Of a stretch of DNA of 64,000 nt, positions 37,468 to 46,686 are shown in pieces (positions within the stretch are counted from its first letter, which is position 1; each line of letters opens with the position of its first letter). The notes under the pieces are model-generated. The model was given only the letters and a program-made list of their open reading frames with translations, did not search any database and was not told the origin of the DNA. The translations under genes and the position numbers were made by a program. Source of the stretch: Sphingomonas sp. (GTDB lineage Bacteria > Pseudomonadota > Alphaproteobacteria > Sphingomonadales > Sphingomonadaceae); assembly GCA_017304655.1 (NCBI GenBank), contig JAFKLY010000004.1, positions 62,001 through 126,000 of the forward strand. Direction: 5' to 3'.

Positions 37468-40401
37468 ATGGCAAAAAGATCGATCGATTCGGGCGTAAGA
37501 GTGAGTCGCTGGGCCCTGGCCGGTGTCCTCGCGATGCTGGCCTCTGCGCCGGCCTTCGCTCAGGAAACGGCGAATAGCACCTCTGCAAGCGACAAAGCCG
37601 AGCAGGAAGCGATCATCGTCACCGGCTCGCGCCTCGCGCGTTCCACATTCGACACGCCGTCGCCTGTCACGGTGCTCGGCGGTGCGGATCTGGAGCGGCT
37701 GGCCGTCGTCAACGTCGGTCAGGTGGTCGATCTCATCCCGGCATTCCGTCCCAGCACGTCGCCGACGACTCAGGGCTTCGGCAGCTTCAACGTCGGTGCC
37801 CGTATCGCCAACCTGCGCGGCCTTGGCGTCACGCGGAACCTGATCCTCGTCGACGGGCGCCGATTCGCGCCGACGACGCGCGAGGGATCTGTCGACCTCA
37901 ATCTCATTCCCGCGCTGCTCATCGAGCGGACCGAAGTGGTGACCGGCGGCGCCTCGGCGGCCTATGGCTCGGATGCCATTGCCGGCGTGCTCAACGTCAT
38001 CCTCAACAAGCAGTTCACGGGCATCAAGCTGCAGGCGGACGTCGGCATCTCCAGCCATGGCGACGGCCGGTCGTTCCACGTCGGCGGCGCCTATGGCGCT
38101 GATTTCGACGGCGGACGCGGACACATTGTCGTTGGCGGCGAGTATGACGACCAGAAGGGCATCGGCAACTGCTTCAACCGTTCCTGGTGCAAGCTGGGCG
38201 GCGTCGTGCAGAACACGGCCTATGCGACCAACGGCCAGCCCAACTATGTCCGCTCGGACGACAATGCCGGCTGGCTGATCTCACCGTCCGGCGTCGTCTC
38301 GAAGTTCATCAACCGCAATGCGTCCGGCCTCGCCGTGTCCAACTTCTTCGGAACCGGCGCGATCACCTTTGACGCGAACGGCAATCCGGTGTCTGCGGCG
38401 GCGGGTTCAATCGCGTTCGGATCGGGCCAGATCGGCGGTGATCTCTATGCCAGCTATACGGACGCTAACATCAGCGTCCCCGTGAAGCGCTACACCGGCT
38501 TCGCCCATGCCGACTATGAGTTCAGCGACAGCATCAAGGGCTTCATCGAAGGCTCCTACGGCCATGTTGACGGCACGCTGCTGCAGACGGCCTATTATAG
38601 CAACTCGCTGCCGATCTATGCGGACAACCCCTATATTCCGGCTGCGCTGCGCACCGTTGCGGGCCTGACCCGTCCGGCCGTGCCGAGCCCGACCGCGCCG
38701 GCGGCGGCCTTCACTTTTGGCCGCGTGCTCGACGATGTCGGCCGTGCGGTCAGCAAGTCGGTGGCGGACACCTATCGCTTCACCGGCGGCCTCTCCGGCG
38801 AACTCGGCCAGGGCTGGTCGTGGGACGCCTATTATCAATATGGCCGCACTGACCGCCTGCAGACGGTCGAGAACAATACCATCAAGAACAATCTCGCTTA
38901 TGCGATGGATGCCGTGATCGATCCGGTCTCTGGCAACATCATCTGCCGTGGCCAGCTCGCAACGGCCAGCGCGACGACGCGGGCGGCGAGCGCTGGCTGC
39001 GTGCCCATCAACCTGTTCGGCAGCGGGCGCGTGACAAGCGCGGCGAAGAACTACATTTTCGGCACGCTGACCGAAGAGATCAAGCTCCAGCAGCATGTCG
39101 GCGCCGTCAACGTGCGCGGCGATCTGGTCGACCTGTGGGCTGGGCCGCTCTCCGTTGCGACCGGTGGCGAGTATCGCACCGACAAGATCAGCGTCGTGCA
39201 TGATGCGCTGTCGAACACCTATGCCTATTTCCAGAACTTCGGTACCGACTATCGCGGCACCAACAACGTGTTCGAGGGCTATCTGGAAGCCGAGTTGCCG
39301 CTGGCGAAGGACATGGCGTTCGCCAAGAACCTCTCGCTCAATGGCGCAATCCGCCGGACCCATTATGACATCAAGGGGTTCGGCAGCTACCTGCTGACCA
39401 ACTCGAGCAACAAGTTCTGGGCGACCTCCTGGAAGGGCAGCCTCTCCTGGGAGCCGGTGAGCGGCGTGCGTCTGCGCGCCACGCAATCGCGCGATATCAG
39501 AGCGCCCAACTTCGCCGAGCTGTTCCTCTCGTCGGCGAACAGCTTCACCACGGTCATCAACCGCTTCAACACCGCGCAGACGGCTTCGCCGCTCATCTAT
39601 TCGGGCGGATCGCCGTTCCTGCGGCCGGAAAAGGCGGACACCACGACCGTAGGCGTTGTGCTGACGCCGGGCGGCGCGCTGCAGCGGCTGCGCGTTTCGG
39701 TCGATTTCTTCAACATCAAGGTGAAGGACTATATCGCGACAGCCCCCGGCGGCGCCCAGTTCATCATCGATCGCTGCTTCGCGGGAGTGACGGCAGCCTG
39801 CGCCCCGATCACCTTCGGCGCCAACAACACGATCACGCAGATCACCAACGTCAACCTGAACCTCGATTACATCAAGACGCGCGGCGTCGACTTCGAGCTG
39901 GATTATCGCATCCCGCTCGGGGGTTCGCAGCAGCTCATGCTGCGGGGCGTGGCGACTTATGTGGATCAGTTTGTCTCGGCCGCTTATGGCACCTCGGTCG
40001 ACCGCGCCGGCCAGACCGGAACCTCGTCCGGCCTTGCCGCACCGCGCTGGACGGCCAATGGCTCGGTCACTTACTCCAACGACCACCTCTCGCTGACGGC
40101 GCAGGCGCGCTACGTCGCGCCCGGTTCCTACGATGCCCAGCGCATCGGCCCGGACTCGCCGGGCTATGCGACCACGCTGGCGAACAGCATCAACAACAAT
40201 CGGGTGGAAGGGCGCATGTACTTCAACCTCTTCGCCTCCGTGTTCGTGGGCGAAGACAGGAAGTTCGAGTTCTTCGGCGCGGTCAACAATGTGTTCGACC
40301 GCGCGCCGCCGGCGGCACCGGAGACGCAATTCTATACCAACCCGGTCTATTTCGACACCATCGGCCGCTATTTCCGCGCCGGTGTGCGCCTGAAATACTG
40401 A
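37468..40401 (+). CDS. TonB-dependent outer-membrane receptor
   Basis: 977 aa. Signal peptide to Ala31 (..LASAPAFA), TonB-box-like EAIIVTG at 47-53, then a plug domain with TPSPVTVLGGADLERL, INVGARIANLRGLG, LILVDGRRF and GGASAAYGSDAIAGVLNVIL, and a long beta-barrel ending FRAGVRLKY with the aromatic last residue needed for outer-membrane assembly. Receptors of this group are abundant in sphingomonads and import siderophores, sugars or aromatic compounds; the substrate cannot be read from the sequence. The ATG at 37468 has AGAGGAGAGG upstream; the longer open frame lacks a signal peptide. Confidence 0.95.
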   Translation: MAKRSIDSGVRVSRWALAGVLAMLASAPAFAQETANSTSASDKAEQEAIIVTGSRLARSTFDTPSPVTVLGGADLERLAVVNVGQVVDLIPAFRPSTSPTTQGFGSFNVGARIANLRGLGVTRNLILVDGRRFAPTTREGSVDLNLIPALLIERTEVVTGGASAAYGSDAIAGVLNVILNKQFTGIKLQADVGISSHGDGRSFHVGGAYGADFDGGRGHIVVGGEYDDQKGIGNCFNRSWCKLGGVVQNTAYATNGQPNYVRSDDNAGWLISPSGVVSKFINRNASGLAVSNFFGTGAITFDANGNPVSAAAGSIAFGSGQIGGDLYASYTDANISVPVKRYTGFAHADYEFSDSIKGFIEGSYGHVDGTLLQTAYYSNSLPIYADNPYIPAALRTVAGLTRPAVPSPTAPAAAFTFGRVLDDVGRAVSKSVADTYRFTGGLSGELGQGWSWDAYYQYGRTDRLQTVENNTIKNNLAYAMDAVIDPVSGNIICRGQLATASATTRAASAGCVPINLFGSGRVTSAAKNYIFGTLTEEIKLQQHVGAVNVRGDLVDLWAGPLSVATGGEYRTDKISVVHDALSNTYAYFQNFGTDYRGTNNVFEGYLEAELPLAKDMAFAKNLSLNGAIRRTHYDIKGFGSYLLTNSSNKFWATSWKGSLSWEPVSGVRLRATQSRDIRAPNFAELFLSSANSFTTVINRFNTAQTASPLIYSGGSPFLRPEKADTTTVGVVLTPGGALQRLRVSVDFFNIKVKDYIATAPGGAQFIIDRCFAGVTAACAPITFGANNTITQITNVNLNLDYIKTRGVDFELDYRIPLGGSQQLMLRGVATYVDQFVSAAYGTSVDRAGQTGTSSGLAAPRWTANGSVTYSNDHLSLTAQARYVAPGSYDAQRIGPDSPGYATTLANSINNNRVEGRMYFNLFASVFVGEDRKFEFFGAVNNVFDRAPPAAPETQFYTNPVYFDTIGRYFRAGVRLKY

Positions 40402-40409
40402 CGAAAAGC

Positions 40410-40496
40410 GGCGGCGCTTCTGCGAGCGGAGGCGCCGCCAGGATAAGGGGAGGGGGCGATGAGGCCGGCGAAAACGCGGGTCTCATCGCCTTTTTT
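40410..40496 (+). terminator. double hairpin terminator after the TonB receptor
   Basis: First a GC-rich stem GGCGGCGCTTC / GAGGCGCCGCC (40410-40420, 40429-40439, one G-T pair), then a 9-bp stem GGCGATGAG / CTCATCGCC (40455-40463, 40482-40490) followed by six T (40491-40496). The second is a textbook intrinsic terminator. Confidence 0.8.
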
Positions 40497-40588
40497 GTAT
40501 TCTGCGTGGGCGCAGGGGCGGGCCAAGCAGCCGCACGCTGACGGCCGGGCCTTGATGACCGGCGGGCGCGATGCTAGCGCGCTGGCCC

Positions 40589-40876
40589 ATGAGCGTAGAC
40601 CTGACAACCGTAAAGAAGATCGCCAGCCTGGCGCGGCTTGCCGTGAGCGAGGACGAGGCGGAGGCGCTGGTGCCGGAACTCAATGGCATTCTGCACTGGG
40701 TGGAGCAACTGGGCGAAGTGGACGTGACCGGCGTGGAGCCGATGACCGCCGTTATCCCCAATACGCTGCGCCTGCGCGAGGACGCTGTGACCGATGGCAA
40801 TGTGCGCGACAAGGTGCTCGCGAATGCGCCGCAGGCCGAGCATGGCTTCTTCGCGGTTCCCAAGGTGATCGAATAA
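40589..40876 (+). CDS. gatC: Asp/Glu-tRNA amidotransferase subunit C
   Basis: 95-aa wrapping subunit of the GatCAB complex. [43 protein letters not shown] and [34 protein letters not shown] cover the whole conserved family sequence. It stabilises GatA-GatB. Start at ATG 40589 (MSVDL); an in-frame upstream ATG at 40571 would add six residues. Its stop overlaps gatA by 1 bp (TAATG). Confidence 0.97.
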   Translation: MSVDLTTVKKIASLARLAVSEDEAEALVPELNGILHWVEQLGEVDVTGVEPMTAVIPNTLRLREDAVTDGNVRDKVLANAPQAEHGFFAVPKVIE

Positions 40877-42357
40877 TGACGAACCTGACTGATCTGACGG
40901 TCGCGGAGATCCGCGACGGCTTCCGCGCCGGGGACTTCTCCGCGCGCGAGGTGGCGCAGGCGTTCAACGCCAATGTCGCGGCGGCCAAGGCGCTCAATGC
41001 CTTCATCGTCGATACGCCCGAGCATGCGCTGGCCGCCGCCGATCAGGCGGACAAGGACCGTGCGGCCGGCACGCTCAAGCCGCTCTCCGGCGTGCCCATC
41101 GGCATGAAGGACCTGTTCTGCACCACCGGCGTGCAGACGACCGCCGCCAGCCATATGCTGGAAGGCTTCAAGCCGACCTATGAGTCCACCGTCTCGCAGA
41201 AGCTGTGGGATGCGGGCGCGGGCATGCTCGGCAAGCTCAATCTCGACCAGTTCGCCATGGGCTCGTCCAACGAGACAAGCTATTTCGGCAATGTGATCTC
41301 GCCCTGGCGGCGGAACGACGGCGGCAATGCTCCGCTCGCGCCGGGCGGCTCCTCGGGCGGCAGCTCGGCGGCCATCGCTGCGCGCCTCTGCCCGGCGGCG
41401 ACCGGCACGGACACCGGCGGCTCGATCCGCCAGCCCGCCGCCTTCACCGGCATCTCGGGCATCAAGCCGACCTATGGCCGTTGCTCGCGCTGGGGCATCA
41501 TCGCCTTCGCCAGCTCGCTCGATCAGGCGGGGCCGATGGCGCGCACGGTGACGGACTGCGCGATCCTGCTCGAAAGCATGGCCGGCTTCGACCCCAAGGA
41601 TTCGACCTCGCTCGACCGGCCGGTGCCGCAGTGGGAAGCGGGCCTTTCCGCCGATCTGCGCGGCAAGAAGGTCGGCATCCCCAAGGAATATCGCGTCGAT
41701 GGCCTCGATGCGGACGTCGCGCGCGTGTGGGACGATGGCATTGCCTGGCTGAAGGATGCGGGCGCCGAGATCGTCGAGGTCTCGCTGCCGCACAGCAAAT
41801 ATGCGCTGCCGGCCTACTACATCATCGCCCCGGCGGAGGCTTCCTCCAATCTCGCGCGCTATGACGGCGTGCGCTATGGCCTGCGCGATCTGCCCGATGG
41901 CGCGAACCTGCAGGACATGTATGCCGCGACCCGCGCCGCCGGCTTCGGCCCGGAGGTCAAGCGCCGCATCATCATTGGCACCTATGTGCTCTCGGCGGGC
42001 TTCTACGACGCCTATTACACGCAGGCGCAGAAGGTCCGCGCGCTGATCGCACAGGATTTCGCCAAGGCGTTCGAGGCCTGCGACGTCATCCTCGCGCCGA
42101 CCGCACCCAGCGCAGCCTTCGGACTCGGCGAGAATGTCGACGATCCGCTGAAGATGTATCTGAACGATGTGTTCGCGGTGCCCGCGTCGCTGGCGGGTCT
42201 GCCGGCCATGTCCGTGCCCGGCGGCCTCAGCAAGGACGGGCTGCCGCTCGGCCTCCAGATCATCGGCCCGGCCTTCGATGAGCAGGCGGTGCTGAACGCG
42301 GGGCTGGCGATCGAGCAGCGGGCGGCGTTTACTGCGCGGCCGGAGGAATGGTGGTAA
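40876..42357 (+). CDS. gatA: Asp/Glu-tRNA amidotransferase subunit A (amidase)
   Basis: 493-aa amidase-signature subunit that frees ammonia from glutamine. The Ser-cisSer-Lys triad is visible: Lys in [11 protein letters not shown], the cis-Ser in [15 protein letters not shown] and the nucleophile in [14 protein letters not shown]. The ammonia goes through GatB to Glu-tRNA(Gln) or Asp-tRNA(Asn), so this organism likely uses the indirect pathway for at least one amide tRNA. Length is usual. Confidence 0.98.
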   Translation: MTNLTDLTVAEIRDGFRAGDFSAREVAQAFNANVAAAKALNAFIVDTPEHALAAADQADKDRAAGTLKPLSGVPIGMKDLFCTTGVQTTAASHMLEGFKPTYESTVSQKLWDAGAGMLGKLNLDQFAMGSSNETSYFGNVISPWRRNDGGNAPLAPGGSSGGSSAAIAARLCPAATGTDTGGSIRQPAAFTGISGIKPTYGRCSRWGIIAFASSLDQAGPMARTVTDCAILLESMAGFDPKDSTSLDRPVPQWEAGLSADLRGKKVGIPKEYRVDGLDADVARVWDDGIAWLKDAGAEIVEVSLPHSKYALPAYYIIAPAEASSNLARYDGVRYGLRDLPDGANLQDMYAATRAAGFGPEVKRRIIIGTYVLSAGFYDAYYTQAQKVRALIAQDFAKAFEACDVILAPTAPSAAFGLGENVDDPLKMYLNDVFAVPASLAGLPAMSVPGGLSKDGLPLGLQIIGPAFDEQAVLNAGLAIEQRAAFTARPEEWW

Positions 42358-42368
42358 GTGCTTTTGGA

Positions 42369-42447
42369 CCGTTCGCCCTGAGCTTGTCGAAGGGCCGTAC
42401 TTGTTTTCAGGAAAAGGGCAGGGCTTCGACAGGCTCAGCCCGAACGG
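42369..42447. repeat. inverted REP-like pair between gatA and gatB
   Basis: Two 27-nt units in opposite orientation, 42369-42395 (CCGTTCGCCCTGAGCTTG..) and 42421-42447 (..GGCTCAGCCCGAACGG), 25 nt apart. Each unit also folds on itself (GCCC..GGGC in one, GGGC..GCCC in the other). The unit family TTCGACA(A/G)GCTCAG is widespread in intergenic DNA of sphingomonads and other Proteobacteria. It fills the whole gatA-gatB gap. Confidence 0.8.
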
Positions 42448-42457
42448 AATTGGAACT

Positions 42458-43954
42458 ATGAGCAGTTATCGCATCCAGGGCGCAACCGGTGAGTGGGAGG
42501 TCGTGATCGGCCTTGAGGTTCATGCGCAGGTCGTCAGCCAGGCCAAGCTGTTCTCGGGCGCGGCCACGGCCTTTGGAGCGGAGCCGAACACGCAGGTGAG
42601 CCTGGTCGACGCGGCCATGCCCGGCATGCTGCCGGTACCCAATCGCGAGTGCATTCGTCAGGCGGTACGCACTGGCCTTGCGATCAATGCGCAGATCAAC
42701 AAGTGGAGCCGGTTCGACCGCAAGAACTATTTCTATGCGGACTTGCCGCAGGGCTACCAGATCAGCCAGCTCTACCATCCGCTGGTGGGCGAGGGCGAAC
42801 TGGTCATCGAGGCAGACGAGAAGGCGGGAATCGCGGCCGACAAGGCGATCGGCATCGAGCGCATCCATGTCGAGCAGGATGCCGGCAAGCTGATGCACGA
42901 CCAGCACCCGACACGCTCCTATGTCGACCTTAATCGCTCGGGCGTGGCGCTGATGGAAATCGTCAGCCGCCCGGACATGCGCTCGCCGGCAGAAGCGGGG
43001 GCCTATCTGCGCAAGCTGCGTGCGATCCTGCGCTATGTCGGCTCGTGCGACGGCAATATGGAGGAAGGCTCCATGCGCGCGGACGTGAACGTCTCCGTGC
43101 GCAAGCCGGGCGACGAATTCGGCACGCGCACCGAGACGAAGAACGTGAACAGCGTCCGCTTCGTCATGCAGGCCATCGAATATGAGGCGCAGCGCCAGGT
43201 CGACGTGATCGAGGGCGGCGGCCGGATCGTGCAGGAGACGCGCCTGTTCAATCCCGATACCGGCACGACCCGGTCGATGCGCTCCAAGGAAGACGCGCAT
43301 GATTATCGCTACTTCCCGGACCCGGACCTGCTGCCGCTGGTCCTGGAAGACAGCTTCATCGAGGATTGCCTGCATTCGCTGCCCGAGCTGCCGGATGCCA
43401 AGCGCAAGCGCTATGTCGAGGGGCTGGGCCTCTCAGACTATAACGCCCGCGTGCTGACGGCCGAGGCGGAGACGGCGCGCTGGTTCGAAGCGTTGCTCGC
43501 CGAGGGCGCACGCATCCAGAAGAAGAGCGAAGGCGAAGTGGCCAAGGCGAGCGCCAACTGGCTGCTTTCCGAGCTTTACGGCGCGCTCAATCGTCTGGGC
43601 AAGACGCTGGAGGACAGCCCGGTTAATCCCGAACGCGGTGCCGAGCTGCTGGCTCTGGTCGCGGACGGCACCATCTCCGGCAGTATCGCCAAGCAGGTCT
43701 TCGAGATCATGCTGGAAAGCGGCGACGCGCCGGCGAAGATCGTGGAGGACAAGGGCCTCAAGCAGACGACCGACACCGGGGCGATCGAAGCCGCGGTGGC
43801 CAAGATCCTCTCCGACAATGCCGACAAGGTCGAGCAGTATAAGGGCGGCAAGGACGCGCTGTTCGGCTTCTTCGTCGGTCAGACGATGAAGGCAATGCAG
43901 GGCAAGGCAAATCCCCAGATCGTCAACGAGCTGCTGAAGAAGGCGTTGGGCTGA
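42458..43954 (+). CDS. gatB: Asp/Glu-tRNA amidotransferase subunit B
   Basis: 498-aa kinase-and-transamidase subunit that phosphorylates the misacylated tRNA and completes amidation. [65 protein letters not shown], and the C-terminal YqeY-like helical tail are all visible. Start at ATG 42458: a longer frame upstream would read through the REP pair and is not used. There is only a weak ribosome site (GGAACT), perhaps affected by the repeat before it. Confidence 0.97.
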   Translation: MSSYRIQGATGEWEVVIGLEVHAQVVSQAKLFSGAATAFGAEPNTQVSLVDAAMPGMLPVPNRECIRQAVRTGLAINAQINKWSRFDRKNYFYADLPQGYQISQLYHPLVGEGELVIEADEKAGIAADKAIGIERIHVEQDAGKLMHDQHPTRSYVDLNRSGVALMEIVSRPDMRSPAEAGAYLRKLRAILRYVGSCDGNMEEGSMRADVNVSVRKPGDEFGTRTETKNVNSVRFVMQAIEYEAQRQVDVIEGGGRIVQETRLFNPDTGTTRSMRSKEDAHDYRYFPDPDLLPLVLEDSFIEDCLHSLPELPDAKRKRYVEGLGLSDYNARVLTAEAETARWFEALLAEGARIQKKSEGEVAKASANWLLSELYGALNRLGKTLEDSPVNPERGAELLALVADGTISGSIAKQVFEIMLESGDAPAKIVEDKGLKQTTDTGAIEAAVAKILSDNADKVEQYKGGKDALFGFFVGQTMKAMQGKANPQIVNELLKKALG

Positions 43955-44048
43955 CGCAGGTCGCGGTCGGTGCGTTCGGCCGCAGCATAGAGCGCATCGA
44001 CTGGCGGGCGAAGGCCCCAGCCGACCGGCCCAACACGGCATCACAGCG

Positions 44049-44285
44049 CGAAAGTTGACGAAGTTGATGACATGTACCCGTCAACTTTCGTTTCCATAGC
44101 TCTTAGAGCGAGGCCGGCGCAGCGGATGCGAGCCCCGTCCCGGTCAGCCTGCGTGGCCCGACCGGACGACGATCATATCGTTCATGAGAAAGAACTGCGC
44201 TTCGCCAGGAACCGTCATCGCTGGACGAGACCGGGCTTCCGGCTCCGATTCCATTTCAAACGGGAAGCAGGACAGCGGAAAAGCG
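44049..44285 (+). repeat. dispersed non-coding repeat, copy B
   Basis: Second copy of the element at 6132-6356. It opens with a perfect 12-bp hairpin (CGAAAGTTGACG 44049-44060, CGTCAACTTTCG 44079-44090, 18-nt loop), followed by ATGAGAAAGAACTGCGCTTCG near 44184 and AAGCAGGACAGCGGAAAA near 44265. The loop is the same length as in copy A. The rest of the 614-bp gap (43955-44568) has a small hairpin AACCTT/AAGGTT at 44476-44492 and no gene I support. Confidence 0.65.
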
Positions 44286-44568
44286 CCAATGAGGTCGAGA
44301 AATCCCTGCGAAGGGTAACAGGTGCGACATCTCAAATCGCGGTCGACGGCGGTCGAGCGAAAGGACCTTTCTAGTTTCGGCTAGTTTCGCTGCCCAAGTT
44401 TGTCAAAGCAGACAAGCATGGACAGCGTAGCGCATGCAATTGCGGATGAGCGCTTATATAAATTTGACCTTTATGAACCTTAACAAAAGGTTGAACGAGG
44501 GGCCGAAACATTTCGATCTTCCTTTCTGCGGCTCAATTCATTTAGTCTGCAGGAAATGGAGGCACGAT

Positions 44569-45207
44569 ATGGATATTGACTTCTCGCGCCACCCAGTGGC
44601 CGATCAAGATTTTCAGGAACGCCCTGCCTCTGGCCGCACCGAACGGCGATCAGGCAAGCGCACGAAAATGCTCTTCAAGGTGGGTATTGTCGAATCCGCC
44701 CAGTCCCACTCGTTTTGCCTTATCAAGGAAATATCCAACGAAGGGATGCGGATCGTCCACAGTAATGAACTCCTCCCTGGTGACGAAGTCTCCGTGACCC
44801 TCGAGGACATGACTGTCCTCAAAGGCCGGATCGCCTGGACGAAGGGGCGAACCAGCGGGATCCGGCTCGATGAGGCGATTGATTGCGATCGGTTGCTTTT
44901 GCAGCTTTCACTCGAACGTCGCAGTTCCTTCGCGCGGGCGCTCAGGCTTCCAATAGACATTCCAGTAACCGTTCTGTCTGTGAACGGTAGAAAGGAAATG
45001 ATCGTGCGCGATATTTCTCAACGCGGATTGAAGGTCGAGCATGACGGTTCTTTCCGGGAGGGCATGCTGGTCCATGTCATTCTGAGCGATGGGCGCGAGC
45101 GCCCGGCGGTGGCGCGCTGGTCGAAAGGCCATTTCGCCGGCCTCCTGTTGCTCAACCCTTTCCATCCCCATGAACTGCTCTCGCTGAAGGCGCCGCAGAA
45201 GGATTGA
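44569..45207 (+). CDS. twin PilZ-domain protein
   Basis: 212 aa. Two PilZ-like halves: the first has RTERRSGKRTKM and KEISNEGMRIV (E-x-S-x2-G), the second has RRSSFARALRLPIDIPVTVLSV and RDISQRGLKVEH (the canonical D-x-S-x2-G). PilZ domains bind cyclic di-GMP; in the first half the usual Asp/Asn is Glu, so only the second half looks fully competent. No other domain is attached, so it is a signalling adaptor rather than an enzyme. ATG at 44569 has GGAGG upstream; longer in-frame starts lack it. Confidence 0.85.
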   Translation: MDIDFSRHPVADQDFQERPASGRTERRSGKRTKMLFKVGIVESAQSHSFCLIKEISNEGMRIVHSNELLPGDEVSVTLEDMTVLKGRIAWTKGRTSGIRLDEAIDCDRLLLQLSLERRSSFARALRLPIDIPVTVLSVNGRKEMIVRDISQRGLKVEHDGSFREGMLVHVILSDGRERPAVARWSKGHFAGLLLLNPFHPHELLSLKAPQKD

Positions 45208-45470
45208 AAGGTAGCAGAAGACCGGGCGCGGTCCGATCCGTGCCCAAATGACCGGTATTCGGCTTTAGAAGGCTGAAGCAGGGAAGGGAGATGGGGCGGC
45301 TGTCCCCACAGCCGGGCGAGTGCGGCTCCATTGCCCCACAGTCAGCGAAGGCGACGGCATCTACCCGTCATCATTCGCTTGCAAGGCGAGCTGATGCATT
45401 CGACGCCAGCGCCACCCCCATGAGCCTGTGCTGCGCTCGCGCCCGCACCCAACTCTCTTAACGGCAAGAC

Positions 45471-46133
45471 TCAGGCAGCGCCCAGCGCGATGTCCTCGAA
45501 CGCCTCTTCCTGGAAGGCGAGGTGGAACAGATGAATGCAATCGCCCATTGATCTCACGTTCATGCGCGTGAGGATGTGGGACCGGTGCATTTCTACTGTC
45601 CGAACGCTCAACTGCATTTCATGAGCGATCTGTTTGCTCAGCATGCCGAGGGCGATCCATTTGAGGACGGACAATTCCTTGGGTGTCAAGGCGGCGACGC
45701 GTTCCTTCGCGGTCCGGTAAAGGTCGGCTCGGCGAACGCGATCGGGCAGCGTTATGAAGGTTTGTTCCAGCATCTCAGGCAGGTTCGCGCTTCCGCTGGT
45801 CAGGTCGATAACGTCGCTCGCGCCTGATTTGATGAGATTTATCGCGGTTGGAACATCGCAAGCGTTGCACATCGCGATGATTGGCAGCTCGGGGCGCAGA
45901 TGGGCAATTCCCTGGAGAAGGGTATCCCTGCCTTTCTCCTGGGAGCTCCGCTCGATCAGAACGCAACCCGGCGGCAGGAAGGCCAGGCTCTCCAGAAAAT
46001 CCGCCTCTGTCGCGAAAGGGATCACCGCATAATTCGTCTGATCGATGACTATGTCCCGCAAGGAACGACGAACAGCCATATCGCTGTGGATCAGATAGAC
46101 GTTTCTCCAAGAGGGATCGATTGTCTTCGTCAC
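45471..46133 (-). CDS. FixJ/LuxR-type regulator with a degenerate receiver domain
   Basis: 220 aa. The receiver half is recognisable (VYLIHSDMAVRRSLRDIV .. PGCVLIER .. LPIIAMCNACDVPTAINLIKSGASDVIDL), but the phosphorylated Asp is Glu61, the N-terminal acidic pair is reduced, and the conserved Lys is Leu111. The C-terminal LuxR helix-turn-helix, LTPKELSVLKWIALGMLSKQIAHEMQLSVRTVEMHRSHI, is intact. It likely binds DNA without phosphorelay control, or responds to something other than phosphate. Start GTG at 46133 is uncertain (weak ribosome site). Confidence 0.88.
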   Translation of the reverse strand: MTKTIDPSWRNVYLIHSDMAVRRSLRDIVIDQTNYAVIPFATEADFLESLAFLPPGCVLIERSSQEKGRDTLLQGIAHLRPELPIIAMCNACDVPTAINLIKSGASDVIDLTSGSANLPEMLEQTFITLPDRVRRADLYRTAKERVAALTPKELSVLKWIALGMLSKQIAHEMQLSVRTVEMHRSHILTRMNVRSMGDCIHLFHLAFQEEAFEDIALGAA

Positions 46134-46237
46134 ATCTTCTTATCCGAATGGAGGGATGACGATTTTCTCCCGGAAAATTTCTCAAAGGACCAATTTGAGA
46201 AGGCAAGTATTGATTTGTATATTTTTCTTTCGTTTGT

Positions 46238-46408
46238 TCAAGGAATTTCATCCGGCGCTGAGCCGGGGTTGTCTTCATCTGGTTGATCCGGGATGATTTC
46301 AGGCAACTCGCGATGCGGAGCTTCCGGCACGGGTTGGGGTGTCGGCGTTTCCGGCGGGGATGAAGGGAGAAACTTCCCGGGCAGCGGGGTGTTGGGCTGG
46401 GTTGGCAT
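46238..46408 (-). CDS. small Pro-rich protein (56 aa)
   Basis: A 56-residue reading frame from ATG 46408, with AAAGGA nine bases upstream. It is about one-third proline (MPTQPNTPLPGKFLPSSPPE.. then ..PEIIPDQPDEDNPGS), acidic at the C-terminus, with no signal or membrane segment. Similar short Pro-rich genes beside LuxR regulators occur in alphaproteobacteria, but I know no function. The 104-bp gap to the regulator on the same strand would allow a shared transcript. Confidence 0.55.
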   Translation of the reverse strand: MPTQPNTPLPGKFLPSSPPETPTPQPVPEAPHRELPEIIPDQPDEDNPGSAPDEIP

Positions 46409-46530
46409 GGGCGGGGTCCTTTAGGGCAGCAATGGCTCAACGGTCTGATTGTTCCCTTCGATATTCCGCTTGGTCGCCAGCCTTGCCCTTTGAGCGCTCT
46501 TGCACTATGCCGCGCCGACCGGCGACCGAT

Positions 46531-46615
46531 GCGGGCGTGGCGAAACTGGTAGACGCGCCAGATTTAGGTTCTGGTATCGCAAGATGTGGGGGTTCGAGTC
46601 CCTTCGCCCGCACCA
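46531..46615 (+). tRNA. tRNA-Leu (anticodon UAG)
   Basis: 85 nt with acceptor stem GCGGGCG / CGCCCGC, T-loop GGTTCGAGTCC, a long variable arm typical of Leu, and anticodon TAG at 46565-46567 in a 7-nt loop (stem CCAGA/TCTGG). The 3' CCA (46613-46615) is encoded. It reads CUA and, with wobble, other CUN codons. Confidence 0.97.
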
Positions 46616-46686
46616 GTAGCGCGGCGCCTCGCCCCGGTCGGTTCCACGAGATTCTTAGCTGAGCCTGGAAAGCGTTGAGTAGAGAT

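Noticed and set aside
38407..40329. 640-residue open frame on the minus strand
   Set aside because: Complement of the TonB receptor barrel; no recognisable motif.
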